Assembly (NCBI RefSeq): GCF_013185185.1 | Contig: NZ_JAAZWE010000004.1 | Location: 404,232 to 468,231 of the forward strand | Direction of reading: 5' to 3' | DNA length: 64,000 bases | Source of the DNA: Saccharibacillus endophyticus | GTDB taxonomy: Bacteria; Bacillota; Bacilli; Paenibacillales; Paenibacillaceae | Shown here: positions 24,421 through 32,086 of the stretch, piece by piece | How the letters are laid out: the number at the start of each line of letters is the position of its first letter | Numbering within the stretch: the first letter of the stretch is position 1 | Notes under the pieces: model-generated | What the model was told of the DNA's origin: nothing | Seen by the model: only the letters and a program-made list of their open reading frames with translations | The model's database searches: none | Program-made: the position numbers and the translations under genes

Positions 24421-25506
24421 TCAGCCGGTTGCCGAAGCTTGCGACGGCGCAGCGAGCACAGCCGGGTTCAATCCAAGCGACGCAAACTCATTCAAAAACC
24501 CGGCTCGCAGACGCGCTTTCTCTTCCGGGCGAAGGAAAGCGGCGTCTACGCCATTCAGGATCAGCGTTCCGATCTCCGATATCGTGAACCCGAACTTTTC
24601 GATCAATACGCCATATTCCTTCGCCAGCGACGTGTCGGATACAGTCAAATTATCGGTATTGATCGTCAGCTTGAGTCCAGCATCGAAATATTCGCGAATC
24701 GGATAGGTCTCCCAGCTGTCCATCGCCTTTGTCTGATAATTGCTTATCGGGCACATTTCCAGTACGATTCCGCGTGCATGCACCAACTCCAGCACCTTCA
24801 TATCCTCGCGCAAGCGTACGCCATGACCGATTCGGGTTGCGCCCAGACGCGTGATCGCTTCATATACATTTTCCGCACCGCCCGCTTCGCCCGCATGAAT
24901 CGTCACCGGCATATCCAGCAGCTGCGCGTATTCGAACACCGCGCGATGCAAATGTGCAGGGAACGCCGCTTCCGGCCCTGCCAGATCCACGGCGACAAGA
25001 CCTTGATTTTTAAAAGCTGCGGCAGCCGAAATCACTTCCATGTTGCGGTGCGGAGAGTGATGACGTAAGCAAGCCGCGATCCCGCGTGCCGCAACGCCAA
25101 ATTCCGCCTCGCCGCGACGCAGCCCGCACAGCACCGCATCAATAACCTCTTCGCAGCTTAACCCTGCCGAGCGATGCAGCTGGGGACCGAAACGAACTTC
25201 GATATATCGGCAATTCTGCTCGGCAGCCTGTTCGACCAACTCATACGCGATACGTTCCAGTACATGCTTTTGATGCAAGAAACCTTCCACGAAATCGAAT
25301 TTCTCCAGATATTCCAGCAAACTTCGGCATTCTTCCGTTACTTTCATGAAAGGTACAAGCCCTTCAACGCTCAGTGCAGGCAGCTTTATACCCTGTTCGG
25401 CAGCGATTTCCCACAACGTCGATTCCCGAATGCTTCCATCCAAATGCAGGTGCAGATCGACTTTGGGCAGCTTGTGCAGCAGCTCCGGCAAACGTTGTTC
25501 CAGCAT
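24421..25506 (-). CDS. add: Adenosine deaminase
   Basis: A 361-residue enzyme of normal length that hydrolyses adenosine and deoxyadenosine to inosine forms and ammonia in purine salvage. Metal and catalytic motifs are in place: HLHLDG (H19, H21) at the start, IHAGE near 215, RIGHGVR with the metal-site histidine near 237, and INTDN near 293. The NTDN version, with Asn after the zinc-ligand Asp, is usual for this Firmicute/actinobacterial branch. The start at 25506 is chosen because GGAGAGGAAG lies upstream; a ten-residue extension to 25536 overlaps that site. The gene stands alone with a TTGACA promoter about 40-65 bases upstream. Confidence 0.93.
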   Translation of the reverse strand: MLEQRLPELLHKLPKVDLHLHLDGSIRESTLWEIAAEQGIKLPALSVEGLVPFMKVTEECRSLLEYLEKFDFVEGFLHQKHVLERIAYELVEQAAEQNCRYIEVRFGPQLHRSAGLSCEEVIDAVLCGLRRGEAEFGVAARGIAACLRHHSPHRNMEVISAAAAFKNQGLVAVDLAGPEAAFPAHLHRAVFEYAQLLDMPVTIHAGEAGGAENVYEAITRLGATRIGHGVRLREDMKVLELVHARGIVLEMCPISNYQTKAMDSWETYPIREYFDAGLKLTINTDNLTVSDTSLAKEYGVLIEKFGFTISEIGTLILNGVDAAFLRPEEKARLRAGFLNEFASLGLNPAVLAAPSQASATG

Positions 25507-25544
25507 AAAACTTCCTCTCCTTCGCGCCAATGGCATTTTTTAAT

Positions 25545-25573
25545 TTCGTAAATTCATGTATGGATATTGTCAA
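25545..25573 (-). promoter_or_regulatory. Promoter of adenosine deaminase gene
   Basis: On the minus strand TTGACA (25573-25568) and TACGAA (25550-25545) are 17 bases apart, 39 bases before the start codon. The -35 is perfect and the -10 is weak. Confidence 0.55.
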
Positions 25574-25694
25574 GTTTTATACCATAACCAACCTAACATC
25601 GGCAAATTAAAATTTTTTATACCCAAAACTTCATACCGAATGCAGTCGAAGTATTAGAGGATCGACAAAGCCCACCGCAGCTGGAAGCGAGAAG

Positions 25695-25800
25695 ACGGAG
25701 AGAAAAATTCAGGTCAAGACGCCTTTGAACTCGGAAAACTCCTTATTTCAATCCAATCCGTTTTCCGAGTGAGACAGCGTCTTTACCGAATTTTTCTCGC
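25695..25800 (-). repeat. Dispersed palindromic element, copy B
   Basis: Reverse orientation relative to copy A. Ends GGAGAGAAAAATTC and GAATTTTTCTCGC are inverted; internally AACTCGGAAAAC pairs with GTTTTCCGAGT, and GAGACAGCGTC is conserved. It fills part of the 455-base gap between the deaminase promoter and the DUF420 gene. No gene is supported in that gap. Confidence 0.8.
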
Positions 25801-25961
25801 AGTCTTCGCGCTTCCCCGCGCCAACGCGACTTTATCGCCCTCTAATGTTTGCCCAATTAACAAAAAAGCATATCCGCCAGCCCGTTGACCTGTTCAAATG
25901 CCCAGATCAACGCACCCTCGCGGATACGCTTAGATTGCTTCCATCGTCAGATGGGTGGAAC

Positions 25962-26525
25962 TCAGTAATACGGAGCCATGAACAGATACACGATCACGCC
26001 CGTGGAGCTGACATACAGCCAGATCGGCATCGTCCAACGAGCAATTTTGCGGTGCTTCGCCACCTGCATCGTCCAGCCGAATACCAGCGTGAACAGAGCC
26101 AACGGCACGATCAGCGCGGCCAGGATACTGTGCGAGATCAGGATGAAGAAATAGATCGGGCGCAGAATGCCTTCTCCGCCGAATTTGGTCGTTTCCGGCG
26201 AAACGTAGTGAAACGTCAGGTACGATACCAGGAACAGCAGCGTCGAGGCGAAAGCCGCCAAGATAAACGCTTTATGCACCGGAACGTTTTTGCGGATGAT
26301 CGCGACCAAGGCGCAGACCAAGAAAATAAATGTAAAGCTGTTAAAGATGGCGTTCAACCGCGGGAAGATCGTGAGGTCGAAATGCACGCTGCCCTGATAG
26401 CCGATCGGGGAGAAGAACAACAACAGGATGATAATGTTCGCAACGATAGAAACGGTAATAATCAGCCCGGCAAAGTTGCGATTCGTGGTCGGACGGTAAT
26501 TCTCGTTTTCGTTGGGTGAGCTCAT
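25962..26525 (-). CDS. DUF420 membrane protein (CtaM/YozB-like)
   Basis: A 187-residue protein with five hydrophobic helices and conserved histidines at helix edges (VPVHKAF, LTFHYVSPE, ILISHSIL, VAKHRKIARWTMPIWLYVS). This pattern and length fit DUF420, whose Staphylococcus member CtaM is required to mature cytochrome aa3 quinol oxidase and whose Bacillus subtilis member is YozB. A role in heme-copper oxidase maturation in the cytoplasmic membrane is therefore likely but transferred from the family. The gene is monocistronic with a good promoter (TTAACA-17-TATAAT). Confidence 0.82.
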   Translation of the reverse strand: MSSPNENENYRPTTNRNFAGLIITVSIVANIIILLLFFSPIGYQGSVHFDLTIFPRLNAIFNSFTFIFLVCALVAIIRKNVPVHKAFILAAFASTLLFLVSYLTFHYVSPETTKFGGEGILRPIYFFILISHSILAALIVPLALFTLVFGWTMQVAKHRKIARWTMPIWLYVSSTGVIVYLFMAPYY

Positions 26526-26560
26526 AAAGGGCGTATTCTCCTTAAATTTTGTCGTTAACT

Positions 26561-26589
26561 ATTATATCGCGCCAAAGCTTTGATGTTAA
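26561..26589 (-). promoter_or_regulatory. Promoter of the DUF420 gene
   Basis: Minus-strand TTAACA (26589-26584), 17 bases, TATAAT (26566-26561); the start codon is 36 bases downstream. Confidence 0.7.
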
Positions 26590-26697
26590 GTGACAACAAT
26601 TTGAAATATTTGCTCCGAAAGAAAGACGTCAACTTTTTACTTCGCAAGTTTAAAATGGTAAGGTTATAAGTATCGCACAAGTCGAAAGGGGATCATC

Positions 26698-27657
26698 ATG
26701 TACTCGGCAAAAAGAAACCGCAATCGGCATTACCTCGCTAACACGCTCAAAATCAGCGCCTTATCGCTGCTGCTGTTCTCGGCAGCCTGCACGGCGGACA
26801 GCGCAACGACCGACACCGAAAAAGAAGCCAAACCGTCCGGCGAAACGACGCAAACGGCAGCTTCGGTCTACGATCTCGCTGTAAAAGAAGCTCAAGCGCT
26901 AGAGAGTTATGCCGTCGAATCGAAAACAAGCTACACCGTTGAACAGCCTGCCGCGGAAGGTGCGGAAGCACCCGACCCGACAGAGACCGCTATCGATATC
27001 ACGGGTGACGTGATCGCCAAGCCGGAAGTCCAATACGGACTGAAGATCGATACGCTATCCCAAGGCCAACAAGGTTCGACCGAAATTTATGCAGCCGGAA
27101 ATGAACTACATACCAAAAGCAACGACGGTGCATGGACGACGCAAAATCTCGAGGAAGCAGGCGAAGACGTATCGATCACGACCGAAATCCTCGACCCGGC
27201 TCCGTTGCTCGAAGAGCTCGAGTCTTACAAGGATAGCCTCAAGCTGACCGAAGACGACAATGCCTATACGTTGAGCCTTGAAGCAAGCGGTGAAGAAGCC
27301 GGCAAGCTGATCGAAGCTTCCCTGGCACGCCAAATGGGCGATTCCGCCCAAGCCGACCAACTCTCCGCCTTACTGCAAAGCGGCTCCGAAGGCAGCGTCA
27401 GCTACAGCCTGATGATCGACAAGGCCAGCAACCAACTGACCTCGTCCAGCGTCAAGCTCGACACGACGCTCCAGGTTGCCGAACAGTCGTTGCACATCGT
27501 AGCCAGCACGGACGGTACCTACTCCAAACAAAACGAAGTAGGCGAAATCGCCGTCCCTGCCGAAGCCACCTCAAGCGGCGCGGCAACGGGTACCGATACA
27601 GGCACCGACACTTCCGAAGAATCAACAGATACGGAAACCGATACTTCCGGCGAATAA
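26698..27657 (+). CDS. Lipoprotein, DUF6612/LolA-like
   Basis: A 319-residue protein with a signal peptide ending in the lipobox SAAC (C31), so lipid-anchored outside the membrane. The mature part begins with an acidic Thr/Ser linker, then alternating strands and helices in the pattern of DUF6612/LppX-LolA-like lipoproteins (YGLKIDTLSQGQQGSTEIYA), which are thought to bind hydrophobic ligands. The C-terminal 35 residues are a low-complexity Thr/Asp/Glu/Ser tail. GAAAGGGG lies before the ATG. Monocistronic with a terminator. Family placement is from pattern only. Confidence 0.72.
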   Translation: MYSAKRNRNRHYLANTLKISALSLLLFSAACTADSATTDTEKEAKPSGETTQTAASVYDLAVKEAQALESYAVESKTSYTVEQPAAEGAEAPDPTETAIDITGDVIAKPEVQYGLKIDTLSQGQQGSTEIYAAGNELHTKSNDGAWTTQNLEEAGEDVSITTEILDPAPLLEELESYKDSLKLTEDDNAYTLSLEASGEEAGKLIEASLARQMGDSAQADQLSALLQSGSEGSVSYSLMIDKASNQLTSSSVKLDTTLQVAEQSLHIVASTDGTYSKQNEVGEIAVPAEATSSGAATGTDTGTDTSEESTDTETDTSGE

Positions 27658-27700
27658 AACGTACTCGCCCCAAAATTCAAATATCACTCACGTTACCAGA

Positions 27701-27732
27701 AGAAGCCCTTTTCCATTCGGAAAAGGGCTTCT
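27701..27732 (+). terminator. Hairpin terminator after the lipoprotein gene
   Basis: AGAAGCCCTTTT (27701-27712) pairs perfectly with AAAAGGGCTTCT (27721-27732) around CCATTCGG. It is followed by a pyrimidine-rich tract instead of a pure T-run. Confidence 0.75.
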
Positions 27733-27790
27733 TCTCTTTCTCTTTCTCTTTCTCTTTCTCTTTCTCTTTCTTTTTATCTTTCTCTCTTAA
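27733..27790 (+). repeat. Hexanucleotide (TCTCTT)n microsatellite
   Basis: About six consecutive CTCTTT units followed by imperfect CTTTCT/TTTTTATC units directly after the terminator stem. The tract may extend transcription termination or be a slippage-prone site; it lies outside any gene. Confidence 0.8.
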
Positions 27791-27810
27791 AAAAAACCTG
27801 AAGCTGCGCG

Positions 27811-27920
27811 CGGAGGGGAAAATTCAGCTTCATTCGCCTTTGAACCCGGAAAGCTTCTCCCCCGAAATCCCATCTAGCGGCTTTCCGGGTGAGACAGCGA
27901 ATGCAGCGAATTTTCCCGGC
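27811..27920 (-). repeat. Dispersed palindromic element, copy C
   Basis: Reverse orientation. Left end CGGAGGGGAAAATTC, internal AACCCGGAAAGC against GCTTTCCGGGT, GAGACAGCGAATGC, right end GAATTTTCCCGG. Its right-hand 80 bases are repeated in the following feature. Confidence 0.78.
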
Positions 27921-28011
27921 AGCCCTCCGCCCCAGCTTCTCCCCGAACCCCATCTAGCAGCTTTCCGGGTGAAACAGCGAATGCAGCGAATCTTCTCCGC
28001 AGCCCTCCAAC
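27852..28011 (-). repeat. Tandem duplication of the right half of the palindromic element
   Basis: The segment AGCTTCTCC...CAGCCCTCC at 27852-27930 recurs at 27934-28011 with a few changes (for example GAGACAGCG becomes GAAACAGCG). The second unit covers the stop codon and last 19 codons of the minus-strand C39-like gene. Confidence 0.8.
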
Positions 28012-28607
28012 TTCACCTGAACACCCACCATCGTCAACACGCCCCGATGCCGTTCATACGCAATCTGCCGCTCGCGGCTCCGTACAAACGTACCGTCTTT
28101 GCCACGACCGCCCGCATCATGTACGAGCAGGAACGCCGTTCCGTCGTCCTCGATTCGGTAACCGCAGCCTACCGTCCAATGATAATCGAACACGGGCCGT
28201 CGACCCCACCAGCGAAAAGAAAACCATTTGTCGAACTTCACGGCCACCAGACGTCCTGCATCAATCTCGGCACAATAGGCTTCGAATCCGCTAAGCCGCC
28301 GGGTTACTGTCCGCCCCGGCAATCCGCTGTCTCGTAACCGTTTGTTCAACAACCTCCGCAGCGCAAACGCAAGCACCGGAGCCGGCATGCCAAGCGGCGT
28401 TCCTCCGCTAAGTGCGTAGATATCGTTCACCGCTTGTACCGGATCGGCAGGCAGTCGGCCGAACGGCTTCCCGCTTTCTTTCGCTAACCGTTTTTCCCAA
28501 AAGCCGACGATTCCCGCGATAGCGGCCGGACCGCACGCAGAAGAGGGAGACCGAATGCCGGTCTCCCATTGAGTATACGGATAGAAAGACAATCTGTTCT
28601 GCCGCAT
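27954..28607 (-). CDS. C39-like (papain-fold) cysteine peptidase
   Basis: A 217-residue cytoplasmic-looking protein without signal peptide. Motifs fit the peptidase C39-like/papain fold: SSACGPAAIAGIVGF puts the nucleophile at C25, DYHWTVGCGY gives H143, and VHDAGG gives D164 as the third residue. Substrate unknown; relatives cleave leader peptides or act as deubiquitinase-like or toxin enzymes. AGGAGG lies seven bases before the ATG. The final residues (GCGEDSLHSLFHPESC) are encoded by a copy of the dispersed palindromic element, so the original C-terminus was probably replaced when that element arrived. The catalytic core is untouched. Confidence 0.72.
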   Translation of the reverse strand: MRQNRLSFYPYTQWETGIRSPSSACGPAAIAGIVGFWEKRLAKESGKPFGRLPADPVQAVNDIYALSGGTPLGMPAPVLAFALRRLLNKRLRDSGLPGRTVTRRLSGFEAYCAEIDAGRLVAVKFDKWFSFRWWGRRPVFDYHWTVGCGYRIEDDGTAFLLVHDAGGRGKDGTFVRSRERQIAYERHRGVLTMVGVQVKLEGCGEDSLHSLFHPESC

Positions 28608-28670
28608 GTCCCATCCTCCTGCCGCTATCGCGTCTTCGTTTCGAGAACGAAGATTTCCGTTGCTTTTATA

Positions 28671-29093
28671 TTAAACGATGTTCAGCGTCACATCAATGTT
28701 GCCGCGAGTCGCTTTGGAGTACGGGCATACTTGGTGAGCGGCTTCAACCAGCTTATGAGCCGTGTCTGCGTCTACGCCTTCGATTTTCACGTTCAGCGTA
28801 ACTTCAAGCTTGAATCCGTTATCGGCAGCGTCTTTCAGGATCGAAACATCGCCGGTGACGCTAGTGCCTGTCACTTCCTTCATGCGCTGCATGCGGATGA
28901 CCATGTTCAGGGCGCTATCGAAACAAGCAGAGTAACCAGCCGCGAAGAGTTGTTCAGGGTTCGTTCCGTCTCCGCCCGGGCCGCCGAGACCTTTTGGTGT
29001 TTTCAGGCTGATATCGATAATGCCGTCCGAAGAAGTTACCTTACCGTCACGTCCACCTACTGCTGTTGCTGTTGCCGTGTACAATGCGCTCAT
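28671..29093 (-). CDS. ohr: Organic hydroperoxide resistance protein Ohr
   Basis: A 140-residue thiol peroxidase of the Ohr/OsmC fold, reducing fatty-acid and organic hydroperoxides in the cytoplasm. Both redox cysteines are present: C57 in GYSACFDSAL and C123 in HQVCPYSKATRGNIDV, along with the typical NPEQLFAAGYSACF block. Length is normal. AAGGAGAG precedes the ATG. Upstream a TTGACT-17-TACAAT promoter overlaps an OhrR-type inverted repeat. No ohrR gene is in the window, so the repressor must be encoded elsewhere. Confidence 0.95.
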   Translation of the reverse strand: MSALYTATATAVGGRDGKVTSSDGIIDISLKTPKGLGGPGGDGTNPEQLFAAGYSACFDSALNMVIRMQRMKEVTGTSVTGDVSILKDAADNGFKLEVTLNVKIEGVDADTAHKLVEAAHQVCPYSKATRGNIDVTLNIV

Positions 29094-29156
29094 CTAAATT
29101 CTCTCCTTTTCGCTTCCGTTATTTGGGTCATGCGCCGTTCTTTTATATAAATTGTT

Positions 29157-29217
29157 TACAATCAAATTGTATTCTATTTAGATTACAAAGTCAACGTTGT
29201 TTGCAATTTAACTTGTA
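29157..29217 (-). promoter_or_regulatory. ohr promoter with OhrR-like operators
   Basis: TACAATCAAATTGTA (29157-29171) is an inverted repeat matching the Bacillus OhrR operator pattern. It overlaps the -10 TACAAT (29171-29166); the -35 TTGACT is at 29194-29189 with 17-base spacing. A second, weaker copy, TGCAATTTAACTTGTA, lies at 29202-29217. Repression under peroxide-free conditions is expected. Confidence 0.8.
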
Positions 29218-29230
29218 AACATTCGGACAT

Positions 29231-29270
29231 AAAAACACCCTGCGTCCATTTTCACGGACAACAGGGCGTT
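29231..29270 (-). terminator. Terminator of the small acetyltransferase gene
   Basis: AACGCCCTGT pairs with GCAGGGTGTT (one G-T pair) on the minus strand around an inner GTCCGTGAAAATGGAC hairpin, followed by TTTTT. It lies just past the stop at 29289. Confidence 0.7.
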
Positions 29271-29288
29271 GAATCCAACTTGTAACAC

Positions 29289-29567
29289 TCAGTCTTTCTG
29301 CCAAACATCCTCGTATTCCTTTTTCCGTTTAAACAAAGCTTCCGCAAACGGGCAAACCGGCTCGATCTTCACGCCGCTTTCGCGGGCCAGATCCGCGACG
29401 CGTTCGACCAACTGCTCGCCTGCGCGTTGACCGCGCATGGATTCGGCGACAAACGTATGATCCACCATGAGCACTCCGTCGCCGCGAACCGTCCAGTTCA
29501 CCTTACCGACTTCCTGCCCGTCTTTAATCATTACAAAAGAATGTTCCTTGCGCTCGATGTTTGCCAT
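29289..29567 (-). CDS. Small GNAT-like N-acetyltransferase (Acetyltransf_CG type)
   Basis: A 92-residue protein with the compact GNAT fold of the COG2388 group: MVDHTFVAESMRGQRAGEQLVERVADLARE contains the acetyl-CoA binding R/Q-x-x-G/A stretch, and PVCPFAEALFKRK carries the conserved Cys-Pro-Phe motif. Such proteins are half the length of ordinary GNATs and their substrates are mostly unknown. GGAGGATG precedes the ATG. It is monocistronic, with a terminator after it. Confidence 0.85.
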   Translation of the reverse strand: MANIERKEHSFVMIKDGQEVGKVNWTVRGDGVLMVDHTFVAESMRGQRAGEQLVERVADLARESGVKIEPVCPFAEALFKRKKEYEDVWQKD

Positions 29568-29608
29568 TTTATATCATCCTCCGTCTATTCCGTAATGAAA
29601 TCAACCGC

Positions 29609-30916
29609 TTATTCCGACTTGCCGCTGATGATCTTCAGCACGTCCGAAGCGTCTCCCTCCTCAAGGCCGACCTGGTAAACCAGATCATACAATTCGGTGG
29701 TCGTGCTTCCGTCCTCCGCGCGCTCGTCGGCCGAGATCGTGACGTAGACGCTGACTGTTCCGTCGCCGTTTTCCACGCCGATGCAGTAATCGAGATAGAC
29801 GCCGAGCGTATCTTTGTAACCTCCGGCAAAATTCTCGTAAGACTGCTTGGCCTGCCATTCGGCGCCCAACAGATCGTACGCCGTTCGGTAATCCTGAAGC
29901 GCGACCGCGTCATAGAAAGCATAAAGCACATCTTCCGACGCGTATTCCAGCTCGGTTGCCTCCGCCGGCACATCGTCATAGCCGTAATCGTCACTGTACT
30001 CATCGCCGTATTCGTCTGTCGGAAGACCGTATTCGTCGTATCCGTAATCCGGTGCCGGCAGTACGTCCATCGGGCTGTCGGACCAGCCTTTGGCCGAATC
30101 GACAATGCTGATGACGGGAATGCTGAAGCCTATGCCTCCTTCATCGGTAACGGCCGAGTTGATACCCAGCACCTGCCCGGTTCGACGGTCGACCAACGGC
30201 CCGCCGCTATTGCCGGGCGCGATCGGCGCGGAGATCTGGTACAAACCTTCATAGTAATATGGCGCAATATCGAAGGTTCGATCGACGCCGCTGACGATGC
30301 CCGTGGTCACCGTGTTCTGCAATCCCAACGGACTGCCGAGCGCCAATACTTCATCCCCGACCTCGGCTTCGGCACTAAGCTTCAGCTCCAACGGCTCTAC
30401 CCCTTCGAGGTCGGGCACCCGCACCACGGCAACATCCGTTTCTTCGCCGATCCCGATGACCGTGCCCGACATTTGATCCGAATCGGACATGGTGATCGTC
30501 ACGTCTTCATACCCTGCGACTACGTGAGCGTTCGTCAAAATATCACCGCGATCATTGTAAAGGAACCCCGATCCGATCGATCCGTCTGCCGTTTCGATCA
30601 TGACCACCTTTTCGCCGACCGTAGAGATGATTTCCTTGAGCGTCAAGCCGTCGTCCTCGCCGCCCTGCCCGGATGAATCGGTTATCGCCTTGTCATCGGT
30701 AACGTTATCCGAGTCTGTGCCTCCGGCCGAAACATCCGCAGCTGAACCCGATGTCACCCGCGTCGAAGCAAGCTCGGTTCCGCCCGCGACGTCAGCAAGA
30801 AGAGCCCCCTCACCCGCATTCGCCGAATAGCTGCGATGAATGGCATAGGACCCGGCGGACCCGGCAAGCAGAACAACCGCGCTGACCGCAATGCTAAGGA
30901 TCGCTTGTTTTTTCAT
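29609..30916 (-). CDS. HtrA-like trypsin-fold serine protease with C-terminal NTF2-like domain
   Basis: A 435-residue protein. An N-terminal hydrophobic segment (residues 6-26) anchors or exports it. A Ser/Gly/Asp linker leads to a trypsin-fold domain with the full triad H131 (TNAHV), D161 (ETDVAVV) and S237 (APGNSGGP). No PDZ domain follows; instead there is a Tyr/Asp-rich linker (about 285-315) and a C-terminal alpha-beta domain (YAFYDAVALQDYRTAYDLL...) like NTF2/DUF4878 folds. Its ATG overlaps the TGA of the preceding zinc-ribbon gene, with GAGGAGG upstream. The lack of PDZ suggests substrate selection by the C-terminal domain or by the partner. Role is inferred as envelope proteolysis. 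Confidence 0.87.
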   Translation of the reverse strand: MKKQAILSIAVSAVVLLAGSAGSYAIHRSYSANAGEGALLADVAGGTELASTRVTSGSAADVSAGGTDSDNVTDDKAITDSSGQGGEDDGLTLKEIISTVGEKVVMIETADGSIGSGFLYNDRGDILTNAHVVAGYEDVTITMSDSDQMSGTVIGIGEETDVAVVRVPDLEGVEPLELKLSAEAEVGDEVLALGSPLGLQNTVTTGIVSGVDRTFDIAPYYYEGLYQISAPIAPGNSGGPLVDRRTGQVLGINSAVTDEGGIGFSIPVISIVDSAKGWSDSPMDVLPAPDYGYDEYGLPTDEYGDEYSDDYGYDDVPAEATELEYASEDVLYAFYDAVALQDYRTAYDLLGAEWQAKQSYENFAGGYKDTLGVYLDYCIGVENGDGTVSVYVTISADERAEDGSTTTELYDLVYQVGLEEGDASDVLKIISGKSE

Positions 30917-31881
30917 GCCGATTCCTCCTCGATCTGCACGCTCAACTTGTCGAAACGAGCGCGAAGCCGATTGTATGCTCCGCCTTTTAGCGAAGAAAGC
31001 TCCTGTCTGACTTCATTCAGCTTCGCAGCCGCTGCCGATGCGTCTCCGCCGCCGAGCATACGCTGGGCTTCCGTAAGCTGCGTATCAAGGCGGCGAATGG
31101 TCTGCACGGTTTCCAGGTCGGACCGGATTCCCGGATCATCCGGACGTTTGTCCAACGCTTCGCCGAGCTTGGACTCCGCAATCTCGTAGTTGCCGCCCAA
31201 TGCCGCATCTGCAGCAGAACGCTGAATCCCCGAGGCTTCGGCACTGACCCCGCGCTCATAACCCACTTGCCATAGCAATGCACCGGCCGCGCAAATCGCG
31301 AGCAGCGGCGGCACGATCCAGGGAACAAGGCTTTTTCGTTCCCCGGCAGGGCGCCCGGAAGAATGGGGGGCGCGAACAGACGGGCGCTGCCCCGCAACCG
31401 GAGCGGACGGCGGCGCGAAACGAGTATCCCCTCCGGAAGGCGGTACGGGCCGCATTTGCGGCGGAGCAGCTTCACCCGGCCCGAATAATCCTCCGGAATC
31501 CCCGGGCGGTCTTCCCGATGCTTCCGGTTCGTTGTCCGGCTTCGTCAAGCGAACCGCGATCGGCTCGCTTACGGGCGGCGGCGCATTTTCCGACTCGGCG
31601 GAAGACTGCTGCAACTCCGAACTGCGCCGCAATCTCGGCGTCTCGCCGGCTCCTTTCGACAGCGAATGCGGCAAGCTGCGCGCCTCCGGCCATGGCGAGC
31701 CGGATGACGACGATTGCCGCCCCGGATCGGATTCCGTATTCTCCCGATCCGGGACAGCGCCCGGCTGGATATCCGTTTCCCTCACTATCGATTCAGATAG
31801 CGCTTCGGGCTGCTTTGCGCCGCAGCTGCTGCAAAAACGGCTGCCTTCCGGCAGTTCAGTCCCGCATTGTACACACCGCAT
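30913..31881 (-). CDS. Zinc-ribbon membrane protein with helical C-terminus
   Basis: A 322-residue protein. MRCVQCGTELPEGSRFCSSCG forms a zinc ribbon (C3/C6, C17/C20). A long disordered Pro/Ser/Arg-rich region (about 30-180) leads to a membrane helix (LVPWIVPPLLAICAAGALLW, about 186-206), then helical repeats outside (about 210-322). The layout is zinc ribbon inside, tether, membrane, helical domain outside. Its stop overlaps the HtrA-like protease start, so the two proteins are made together and probably interact. A similar layout is found at 15499-16446. Function unknown. Confidence 0.75.
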   Translation of the reverse strand: MRCVQCGTELPEGSRFCSSCGAKQPEALSESIVRETDIQPGAVPDRENTESDPGRQSSSSGSPWPEARSLPHSLSKGAGETPRLRRSSELQQSSAESENAPPPVSEPIAVRLTKPDNEPEASGRPPGDSGGLFGPGEAAPPQMRPVPPSGGDTRFAPPSAPVAGQRPSVRAPHSSGRPAGERKSLVPWIVPPLLAICAAGALLWQVGYERGVSAEASGIQRSAADAALGGNYEIAESKLGEALDKRPDDPGIRSDLETVQTIRRLDTQLTEAQRMLGGGDASAAAAKLNEVRQELSSLKGGAYNRLRARFDKLSVQIEEESA

Positions 31882-32026
31882 ATTTCGCTCCCCCTCGCTT
31901 TGCTCTTATTTTAACGAATGCGATATCGTTTTGTCTGTATTCGATCCGCGGACCGCTCTCATGCTCGATCTTCTTGAATTAAGTTTTATTACCCAAATCA
32001 AGGAAGATAGCGACGCCCCTAAAAAA

Positions 32027-32083
32027 TAAAAGCGGGTCGTCCGCGCCTGAAAGGTTCAGGTCATCGGAACGCCCCGTTTTATT
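32027..32083. terminator. Branched hairpin terminator after the PAS hybrid kinase gene
   Basis: CCTGAA/TTCAGG (32046-32060) forms the inner stem; outer bases GCGGG and CCCCG pair, flanked by A- and T-runs. It starts four bases before the stop of the kinase gene at 32087. Confidence 0.65.
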
Positions 32084-32086
32084 CGC

